16,973 bases of DNA. Source: an uncultured Christensenella sp. GTDB lineage: Bacteria; Bacillota; Clostridia; Christensenellales; Borkfalkiaceae. The position numbers and the translations under genes were made by a program. Below, piece by piece: positions 7,943-14,300 of this stretch (positions within the stretch are counted from its first letter, which is position 1; the number at the start of each line of letters is the position of its first letter). The notes under the pieces are model-generated. The model worked only from the letters and a program-made list of their open reading frames with translations, had not been told where the DNA came from and did no database searches. The stretch spans positions 1 to 16,973 of the forward strand of contig CAJUER010000011.1 in the NCBI GenBank assembly GCA_910585705.1, given 5' to 3'.

Positions 7943-9022
7943 ATGCAGGACAAAATGCTTTCCAAACTTGAAGATATTTACAGGCGTTACTGCGGTCTGT
8001 CGGAAAAACTTGCCGACTCCGCAGTAATTTCCGATACCGCAGAATGGGCGAAAACCGCCAAAGAACAAGCCGAGCTTTCGGAAGTTGCGCAAAAGTACGA
8101 GGAATACCAAACCGCGCAAACCCGTCTTTCTCAGGCACAGGACGCTATTAAATCGGAAACCGACGCGGAAATGCGCGAACTGCTCGAAACCGAAATTTCC
8201 GACTGTACTCAAATGCTTGCCTCGCTTGCGGACGAGCTTAAAATTCTGCTTCTGCCCAAAGACAAAAACGACGACAGAAACTGCATAATGGAAATTCGAG
8301 GCGGAGCGGGCGGCGAAGAAGCCGCGCTGTTCGCTTACGAGCTGTACCGTATGTACCTCAACTACTGCGAACGCCACCGCTTGAAGTGCGAGCTTGTGGA
8401 CATAAGCGAAACCGAGCTCGGCGGCGTTAAGGAAGTAGTTATGAACGTCAGCGGCAGGGACGCGTACAAGCAGCTTAAATTCGAAAGCGGCGTTCACCGC
8501 GTTCAGCGCGTGCCCGAAACCGAATCGCAGGGCAGGGTACACACTTCGACCGCGACCGTCGCCGTGCTTCCCGAAGCCGAAGACGTTGAGGTTGAAATCC
8601 GCGACGAGGACATAAGGGTGGACGTGTACCGCTCTTCGGGCGCGGGCGGACAAAAGGTCAACAAAACCGAAACCGCGATACGCATAACGCATTTTCCTAC
8701 GGGCATAGTCGTGACCTGTCAGGACGAAAGAAGCCAGCTTAAAAACAAAGACAAGGCGTTCAGGGTTTTGCGCTCGCGCCTGTACGACTATTATAATTCG
8801 CAGAACCGCTCCGCCTATGACGAGCACCGCAAAAGCCTTGTCGGGCGCGGCGACAGAAGCGAACGCATACGCACCTACAACTTCCCGCAGGGCAGGGTGA
8901 CCGACCACAGAATCGGCTTGTCTCTTTTCTCGCTCGATAATTTTATAATGGGCGACATCGAGGAAATGATTGAAGCGCTTGCTGTAGCCGAACGCGAAGC
9001 CTTGCTCGCGGGCGAAGAATAA
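7943..9022 (+). CDS. prfA: Peptide chain release factor 1 (RF1)
   Basis: Cytoplasmic translation release factor that reads UAA and UAG and triggers peptidyl-tRNA hydrolysis. Its 359 residues match RF1 length. The family P-x-T stop-recognition tripeptide appears as PET within RVPETESQGRVHTS, and the GGQ loop is in SSGAGGQKVNKTETAIR; its Gln is the expected target of the PrmC domain encoded just upstream. No frameshift signal of the RF2 type is present. The first ATG (7943) has only a weak Shine-Dalgarno. A second in-frame ATG at 7955 gives MLSKLED, closer to the usual RF1 start, with AGGA four bases upstream. Either is possible. The gap from prmC is 80 bp, consistent with one operon. Confidence 0.97.
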   Translation: MQDKMLSKLEDIYRRYCGLSEKLADSAVISDTAEWAKTAKEQAELSEVAQKYEEYQTAQTRLSQAQDAIKSETDAEMRELLETEISDCTQMLASLADELKILLLPKDKNDDRNCIMEIRGGAGGEEAALFAYELYRMYLNYCERHRLKCELVDISETELGGVKEVVMNVSGRDAYKQLKFESGVHRVQRVPETESQGRVHTSTATVAVLPEAEDVEVEIRDEDIRVDVYRSSGAGGQKVNKTETAIRITHFPTGIVVTCQDERSQLKNKDKAFRVLRSRLYDYYNSQNRSAYDEHRKSLVGRGDRSERIRTYNFPQGRVTDHRIGLSLFSLDNFIMGDIEEMIEALAVAEREALLAGEE

Positions 9023-9085
9023 GCGAAGAATAGGCGAATGATTAAAGTCGCCGAAAGCAACGCAAGCAACACAAAGGGGGAAATT

Positions 9086-9469
9086 ATGAAACGCAACCAA
9101 TCTGCCGAAGACTACCTTGAATGTATCCTGCTATTATCGCGGGAAACGCAGTTTGTCCACCGCGTCGACGTGGCGCGCAAAATTGGCGTTTCCCAGCCCG
9201 CCGTGCAGAAAGCCGTTAAAATACTTCAAACCGACGGGCTTGTCGACTGCGACGGTATGCACATCTACCTTACGCAAAAGGGCGCGGAGTACGCAAAAGA
9301 AGTGTACGAGCGGCATTGCATAATAACCGAGTTTTTAAAAATGCTCGGCGTGGACGCGGCGGACGCGGAACGCGACGCGTGCGAAATGGAACACGTTGTT
9401 TCGCCTTCCACCTTTTCCGCAATGAAAAAGTTTGTTAAAAACGGCATAAAACAACCCCGCCGTTTTTGA
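9086..9469 (+). CDS. DtxR/MntR-like metal-dependent transcriptional regulator
   Basis: A 127-residue DNA-binding regulator. Residues 1-70 form a winged helix (SAEDYLECILLL opening, then a helix-turn-helix around VARKIGVSQPAVQKAVKIL). Residues 75-120 carry the dimerisation and metal region typical of short DtxR proteins: YERH, then DACEMEHVVS with the Glu/His ligands. Members bind Mn2+ or Fe2+ and repress metal uptake genes; which metal applies here cannot be told. An ATG at 9038 is in frame, but AGGGGG at 9075-9080 clearly selects the ATG at 9086. The protein lacks the SH3-like third domain of classical DtxR and ends shortly after the metal-ligand helix. No uptake target lies nearby. A terminator stem overlaps its last codons. 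Confidence 0.88.
   Translation: MKRNQSAEDYLECILLLSRETQFVHRVDVARKIGVSQPAVQKAVKILQTDGLVDCDGMHIYLTQKGAEYAKEVYERHCIITEFLKMLGVDAADAERDACEMEHVVSPSTFSAMKKFVKNGIKQPRRF
9437..9467 (+). terminator. Rho-independent terminator overlapping the 3' end of the regulator gene
   Basis: AAAAACGGC (9437-9445) pairs with GCCGTTTTT (9459-9467) around a 13-nt loop. The final T is the first base of the TGA stop, so the whole terminator is inside the coding sequence (codons for the last ten residues). Confidence 0.7.
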
Positions 9470-9489
9470 ATGTTGTGCGACGGCTTGAA

Positions 9490-9659
9490 ACCTCATCAGT
9501 CGCTTACGCAAGCTACGCAAAAAGCCCTCCTTAGGGGAGGGTGGATTGCCCGAAGGGCAAGACGGGAGAGGTAAAGAGCCTAAACGAAGGCGAAGCGGTA
9601 ACCTCATCAGTCGCTTACGCAGGCTACGCGACAGCTTCTCGGAGAGAAGCCTTAAAATA
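9490..9659 (+). repeat. Repeat island copy 1: short A end, then complete B-spacer-A element
   Basis: 9490-9518 is a truncated right end (A-short, beginning ACCTCATCAGTCGC). 9519-9572 is left end B, with hairpins CCCTCC/GGAGGG and TTGCCC/GGGCAA and ending GAGAGGT. 9573-9600 is a spacer of about 28 bp. 9601-9659 is the full right end A, with GTCGC/GCGAC and GCTTCTC/GAGAAGC stems and ending CCTTAAAATA. Reverse-complemented, A aligns with B as two hairpins followed by a GAGGT-type terminus, so the two ends are structural inverted repeats. Confidence 0.85.
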
Positions 9660-9742
9660 CGGTAAAGTAACTGCGCGGCAAAATTAGCCTTGAAATAAGT
9701 TCAATGTAAATTGTGCGGCGCAAGCAAATGAGGAAGCTCCGC
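9660..9742. other. Short stretch between repeats, diverged repeat tail
   Basis: No gene is seen. The first 40 bases (a purine-rich run, then GCGGCAAAA and GCCTTGAAAT) resemble the tails that follow the A ends at 10441 and 10950, so this is probably an older, diverged part of the same repeat unit. Confidence 0.5.
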
Positions 9743-10188
9743 AAAAAGCCCTCCTTAGGGGAGGGTGGCTTGCCCGATAGGGCAAGACGGGAGAGGTAAT
9801 GATTTTCAACTACAACGGCAAATTAAAACCGCTTTCGCAGGAATTGAGAAAAAATATGACCAAAGAAGAGCGGCACTTGTGGTACGATTTTTTAAAAAGC
9901 TTGCCGATAACGGTTAAGCGGCAAAAAATCATCGGCGATTACATAGTGGACTTTTATTGCGAAACCGACGCGGTGAAGCTTGTTATAGAACTTGACGGTT
10001 CGCAACATTACGAAGAAGAGAACGCCCGCCGCGACAAAGAACGCGACGGGTTTTTGCAATCGCTTGGCATAACTGTATTACGTTACGGCAACAGAGAAGT
10101 AAACAAAAGGTTCGAGTTTGTCTGCGCGGATATATACAAACATTTGGAAAGTTAGCGCAACCTCATCAGTCGCTTACGCAGGCTACGC
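9743..10188 (+). mobile_element. Putative DUF559-carrying element with structured B and A ends
   Basis: Left end B (9743-9797) is followed after two bases by the DUF559 start codon. The stop codon (10153-10155) is followed after four bases by right end A in its short form (10160-10188). The gene thus sits exactly where the other four copies in this island have a 28-bp spacer. This arrangement (full copy plus small copies sharing the same ends) resembles an autonomous element with non-autonomous derivatives. Mobility is inferred and not shown; I see no clear target duplication. Confidence 0.6.
9799..10155 (+). CDS. DUF559 endonuclease-domain protein (Vsr-like)
   Basis: A compact 118-residue protein of the DUF559 family, a PD-(D/E)xK-related fold similar to the very-short-patch-repair nuclease Vsr. 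The family signature is clear: LRKNMTKEERHLWYDFL in the first third, then RQKIIGDYIVDFYC with D51, VIELDGSQH with E64, D66 and H70, and a C-terminal LRYGNREV with R96. D51 and E64/D66 are the likely metal-binding acids. The cellular role of this small stand-alone type is not established. Its Shine-Dalgarno, GGGAG at 9789-9793, belongs to repeat end B, and the ORF is bounded tightly on both sides by repeat ends. No promoter of its own is seen, and the regulator gene upstream ends in a terminator. Confidence 0.9.
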   Translation: MIFNYNGKLKPLSQELRKNMTKEERHLWYDFLKSLPITVKRQKIIGDYIVDFYCETDAVKLVIELDGSQHYEEENARRDKERDGFLQSLGITVLRYGNREVNKRFEFVCADIYKHLES

Positions 10189-10299
10189 AAAAAGCCCTCC
10201 TTAGGGGAGGGTGGATTGCCCGACAGGGCAAGACGGGAGAGGTAAAGAGCCACAACGAAGGCGAAGCGGTAACCTCATCAGTCGCTTACGCAGGCTACG
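10189..10299 (+). repeat. Repeat island copy 3: B-spacer-A-short
   Basis: B end 10189-10243 (stems CCCTCC/GGAGGG and TTGCCC/GGGCAA with loop GACA-type variation), spacer 10244-10271, then a truncated A end 10272-10299 that abuts the next B end. It follows the DUF559 element head-to-tail. Confidence 0.82.
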
Positions 10300-10440
10300 C
10301 ATAAGCCCTCCTTAGGGGAGGGTGGATTGCCCGAAGGGCAAGACGGGAGAGGTAAAGAGCCACAACGCAGGAAAAGCGGTAACCTCATCAGTCGCTTACG
10401 CAAGCTACGCGACAGCTTCTCGGAGAGAAGCCTTAAAATA
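10300..10440 (+). repeat. Repeat island copy 4: B-spacer-A-long
   Basis: B end 10300-10353, spacer 10354-10381 (slightly diverged from the others), full A end 10382-10440 including the GCTTCTC/GAGAAGC hairpin and the CCTTAAAATA terminus. Third of three head-to-tail elements. Confidence 0.82.
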
Positions 10441-10540
10441 AGGAAAAAAGAAACTTGCGGCAAAAAACACGCCTTAAAATGCGGCAAAAAGTGATATTTG
10501 CCGAAAAAACAGGGAAAGATGGCGGAAAAAGGGTGAGCGT
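10441..10540. other. Non-coding tail of the repeat unit
   Basis: The start (AGGAAAAAAGAAAC) and a later segment (GGCAAAAAACACGCCTTAAA) recur after the A end at 10949, where they are separated by an extra insert of about 45 bp. The remainder is purine-rich and shows no gene. Confidence 0.5.
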
Positions 10541-10657
10541 ACCACAATATATTGTGGTTGAAAAATTGACGACCACAATTTTAAAAAAAATGTAAAAAAA
10601 CCTTGAAATTTAAAAATACATATGATATAATACGCATACCACAATTATCACAATTTT
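10541..10657. promoter_or_regulatory. Cluster of CCACAATT operator-like sites around a promoter
   Basis: A perfect 18-bp palindrome, ACCACAATATATTGTGGT, lies at 10541-10558. Its left half recurs at 10572-10582 (31 bp later, three helical turns), at 10638-10646, and with one change at 10648-10657. Two sites lie upstream of the -35 box and two at or just after the predicted transcription start. The palindrome resembles the NrdR-box consensus, but no ribonucleotide reductase gene is adjacent, so the regulator is unknown. Confidence 0.6.
10603..10631 (+). promoter_or_regulatory. Strong extended -10 promoter of a small-RNA candidate
   Basis: TTGAAA (10603-10608), a 17-bp spacer and TATAAT (10626-10631) preceded by TGA (10623-10625), an extended -10 element. 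The predicted start is near 10638. Confidence 0.78.
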
Positions 10658-10776
10658 AATATTACTCGGATTGTTGCCGAAAAGCATTAGAGGGGCTTTA
10701 CGGTACAATCCTGTTGTGTTATGTTCCTTGAAATTTATTTCGGGCGTACAGTCATCGGATTGTACGCCCGATTTTT
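10638..10776 (+). ncRNA. Candidate structured small RNA, about 140 nt, family not recognised
   Basis: The unit runs from the predicted start near 10638 to a rho-independent terminator. Its centre folds into a long hairpin: GGATTGT (10668-10674) pairs with ACAATCC (10705-10711), GCCG (10676-10679) with CGGT (10701-10704), and AAAGC (10681-10685) with GCTTT (10695-10699). This leaves one bulge, one mismatch and a 9-nt loop, ATTAGAGGG. The only ATG frame here (from 10721) runs through the terminator into the next repeat and looks spurious. I do not recognise 6S, SRP, tmRNA or a known riboswitch. It could also be a leader whose downstream gene was lost. Confidence 0.6.
10741..10776 (+). terminator. 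Rho-independent terminator of the small-RNA candidate
   Basis: CGGGCGTACA (10741-10750) pairs perfectly with TGTACGCCCG (10761-10770) around a 10-nt loop and is followed by ATTTTT. Confidence 0.88.
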
Positions 10777-10809
10777 GCATTTTCAGGAAAAACCCTTATA
10801 CGGCGGCAT

Positions 10810-10949
10810 TAAGCCCTCCTTAGGAGAGGGTGGCTTGCCTGACGGGGCAAGACGGGAGAGGTAAAGAGCCATAACGAAGGCAAAGCGGTGACCTCATCAG
10901 TCGCTTACGCAAGCTACGCGACAGCTTCTCAAAGAGAAGCCTTAAAATA
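10810..10949 (+). repeat. Repeat island copy 5: B-spacer-A-long
   Basis: B end 10810-10862, spacer 10863-10890, full A end 10891-10949. This is the most diverged copy. Its second B stem has TTGCCT against GGGCAA, where the change still pairs as a wobble, and the A hairpin keeps the stem GCTTCTC/GAGAAGC with loop AAA instead of GGA. Base changes that spare the stems suggest the fold matters. Confidence 0.82.
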
Positions 10950-11172
10950 AGGAAAAAAGAAACCGAGCGGCAGCCGGCGAACTAAAATAAGGCAGACGCA
11001 AGTAAAGCGTCGGCAAAAAACACGCCTTAAATTAAAAAATACAATACGACAATATAACAGCAATAAATACATTAACAATATAGCAACTATAAAGCAATAC
11101 ATTAATAATATAGCAATAAAATAAAAATACAAAAATAAAATAATTTTGAAATTCCCTGCCGGGAGAGAAAGA
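10950..11172. other. Gene-free AT-rich spacer
   Basis: The first part repeats the tail seen after the A end at 10440, with an added segment. From about 11033 the sequence becomes extremely AT-rich and carries a 30-bp-period direct repeat. No gene or terminator is recognised. Confidence 0.55.
11067..11116. repeat. AT-rich direct repeat, period 30 bp
   Basis: ATACATTAACAATATAGCAA (11067-11086) recurs with one change at 11097-11116. The region between and around it is almost entirely A and T, with repeated TAGCAA/ATATAGCAA motifs. Confidence 0.7.
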
Positions 11173-11334
11173 GAGATTCTTCGGCGAAGCCTCAGAAAGA
11201 CGGCGGAGCAGGAGATGAAGAGATTCTTCGGCAAAGCCTCAGAAAGACGAGGTAAAAAAAGCCTCAGAATGACGGAAAGAAAATTGCCCCGTTATTCCGA
11301 ACGCGCCTCGTCATTCCGAACGAAGTGAAGAATC
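11173..11334. repeat. Second short repeat family, two direct copies, a fragment and an inverted copy
   Basis: GAGATTCTTCGGC...CAGAAAGACG occurs at 11173-11202 and, nearly identically, at 11220-11249. A right-hand fragment lies at 11258-11274. An inverted copy, CGTCATTCCGAACG...GAAGAATC, lies at 11309-11334. Copies facing each other can form a long-range stem whose ends are GATTCTTC/GAAGAATC and GACGA/TCGTC. Repeats of this GATTCTTC...CAGAATGACG type are common dispersed intergenic sequences in bacterial genomes. Confidence 0.7.
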
Positions 11335-11383
11335 CGCGCTTACAGAGAGAAAACAAGCGGCGGGGGGAAGAAGGAGAAATTTT

Positions 11384-14300
11384 ATGATTAAGACAAGAGG
11401 GAGAAAGTTATTAACGGCGTTCGCGGCGGCTTTAATGGCTGTTGCGCTTGTCCTGTCGGGCGGACTTATCGCTTCGCACGGCGGCAAAGCGGCAGTCGCA
11501 AAGACGGGCGCGTCGGACACGGTAATAAACTTGACGCTGGACACGACAAGCCTTGCTCCCCAGCCTCAGAGCGGAAAAATGTTCGACGGCGAAGGCCTTG
11601 CCAAGCTGTACGACGCGATACTGGGTACCAAAAAGAAGACAAGCGGCAACCAGTATACGGGTACCTACAACAAGGTAAAGGAAGCCCTCACCAACTCGGA
11701 CGGCACGACCACGCAAACGTGGACGAGTTTGACCAACCCTGCGAACACCACGACGATAGCGAACGCAATCGACGCGGCGGATATCCGTACCAACAACGGC
11801 GGCAACGTCGTTGTCAAAATCGGTTCTACCGAGTTCCAGGTCGTCTACGTCACGCTCAACACTTCGGGCGACGTAATCGTGGACCTGTGGCAGTCTTCCA
11901 GTACGCAAATATCCCCTTGGGCGGCGAATTCGGCGGGCTCGCCCGGCTATTCGCCCTATAACGGCAGAAATAACGGCGCTTCCACACGCCCTTCCAACGT
12001 ATACGGCAACAGCTATATCCGCGCAATGATGCTCGGACAGGGCGGAACGTGGGACCAGTTCTCGGGACAGAACTCGAGCTCTTCCGCCGCAACGGCAACC
12101 GCAGGCAACTCCGTAAGCGCAACTTACGGCGCACTGTGGAACAGTATGACCAACGGCGACTTGTCGGCGTTTATCGACGAGCCTTCTAAGGTCAAATATC
12201 AGGAAGTAGAATCCTACTCCGCATACGAACACAGAACGGCAAACGGTTCAAGCGGTACGGGCTGGTGGCAGTATACAATGCCCGGCGACGCGTACGGCAC
12301 ACCCTTTGACGAGTGGTACCACGACGGTTCGACCCATTTCTGGAACAGCGGCGTAAACACCGGCTACGGCGGCAACGGCACAAACCAGATTACGGGACAG
12401 GACCAGTGGAAGAACGATAAAATCTGGCTTCCCTCTTATACGGAAACCGGTCACAACGGCGTAGACGGCTATGCAAGCTCGGCAGTGAGCGGACTTTGGA
12501 ATCTGGACAACGGACAGCGCAACAATAACGGCGGCGCAACCCCTTCGAGCTGGGCTTGGAACACCTCGACCCCCAACCTTTCCTGGCTGCGTTCCGGCGA
12601 TGCTTACGGTGCTGTCGATGCTTTCTTTCTGACGTCGTCGGGTTCGATCACTGCTTACCATGTGTCGTCCTCGTTGGGTGTTCGTCCCGCGCTTCACTTG
12701 AATCTGAAATCTGCCGCGCTGAGCGCGGCGTCCGGCTCGGGTTCCAACGCGGCGGATTTTATCCCCGTGAACACCCCGCAGGATTTAACGTTCACATACA
12801 ACGGAGTCGCGTACGACGACCTTGCGACGATAGTCGAGTGGGTTGAAGGCGGAGACGCAAATATCCCCAACCTGAGCGACGCGCTGACAAAAGACACAAT
12901 CAAGGGCAACACGGGCTGGTTTGACGCAATCAACCACGCGCTGAATAAAAACAGCGTGTTGGACGGCGACAAATATTTCCACACGCAGGCGAACGGTTCA
13001 ACCCCCGCCGCCGCGCTGATGTACAAAATAGAATACACGCAGGGCAGCACTGACACGGCGGGCGTAAGCACGTCGGGCGAGACGGCGAAAACCCTGACAA
13101 AGTTCGAGCTGAAAAATGCCGGCGTATACAAAATAACGTGTAAGTTCGAGCCGACTTCGAAATACAAATGGCGCGACCCTGCGACCGGCACGATAAGCGC
13201 GGACGCGACAAAGACGTTCAATATAGTAATAAAGCAGAAAAAAGCAAAGTACGAATGGAAGAGTAAGGACACGGAGCTGCACGAGACGGATTCCGACCCG
13301 AAAAAGCAGTGGACCACGCCGTTCGCACTCAACTTCATACCCAAAGCGGGCGCTTTGGCAAATACGTCAAAAGCCCCCTGGCCGTATATCTCGTACGAAC
13401 TTCTGAACGACCCCGCAAAGAGCATTCTCGACGATAATTACGCGGAAAACCAGCAGACGTACAGCTGGGACGCAGTCAACAGCAAGCACGTTGTTAAGGT
13501 TGCCGGCGCGGACGACAAAACACTGCCGTGCATAGTAATCAAATTCGTGAGCGTGGAAAACTATGAAAGCGACATAGAGCATATCTACGCCAACAAGGAC
13601 CCCAAAGCAAAGGGCGAAAAATATCCCCAGCAGGCGGGCACTTACCGCGCGGAAGCCGTGAACGTGAACGAAAAGACGGGCAACTACGAGCTTGTCGCTA
13701 AGGACACGAACACGACGATGAAGCGTTCGTACGCCATAGAAAAGCTGGAAATCGACACGCCCGCCCTGCGCGACCCCCTCGAATACACGGGCAACTGGGT
13801 AGAGTTCGAAATAGCCGCGTATGCAAACAAAGTAGGCACGGGCACGGACGCGAAGTATTACAGCGAATTCGTCGAATACGGCAACTATGATTCGAACGGC
13901 GATTTCGTCAAGGATATGATGCCCCTCGACGACGACGGCAACGATTTGGGACTCAAACATTCGCTGACGGGCAACAACAAGAACAAACTGGTGTTCAAGG
14001 CGCACGACGCGAACGCATACACCGTTTACTATCACCTCAAAACGGTGACGGTGGAAAACACTACGGCTTATCCCGACCCCATCGTCAGAAACTACAAATG
14101 GAAGTGCACGACCCCTTCAACCATAAAGGACCCCGAAGGAACTAAGGTTGACGGAAAATCCGACGATTTGAAGCGCGTTTACGAAGTTGCGCCCAAAACG
14201 CTGGAATTCACGTTCAACTCTATGAAGCTGGATACGGACGGCACGACTTGGGTTGACGCAAAAACTTGGGATATAAAGACCAACGACAAGACGAGCAAGC

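Noticed and set aside
7889..9100. A 403-codon minus-strand open frame antisense to prfA
   Set aside because: Phe/Val/Arg-rich composition without domains; it is the mirror of prfA codon structure, and RF1 on the plus strand is unmistakable.
10541..10558. Firm NrdR box
   Set aside because: Consensus match is good, but with one full site, a half-site at the right spacing and no nrd gene adjacent, I keep it as a hypothesis only.
10721..10863. Small ORF of 47 codons starting at the ATG at 10721
   Set aside because: It reads through the terminator hairpin and a repeat end, has no Shine-Dalgarno and no recognisable sequence.
9490..10949. CRISPR array
   Set aside because: Repeats are about 55 bp, of two types, hairpin-rich, with near-identical spacers; there are no unique spacers and no cas genes.
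9490..10949. Insertion sequence with a transposase
   Set aside because: The only ORF is the DUF559 nuclease; no DDE, HUH or serine/tyrosine recombinase motif is seen.
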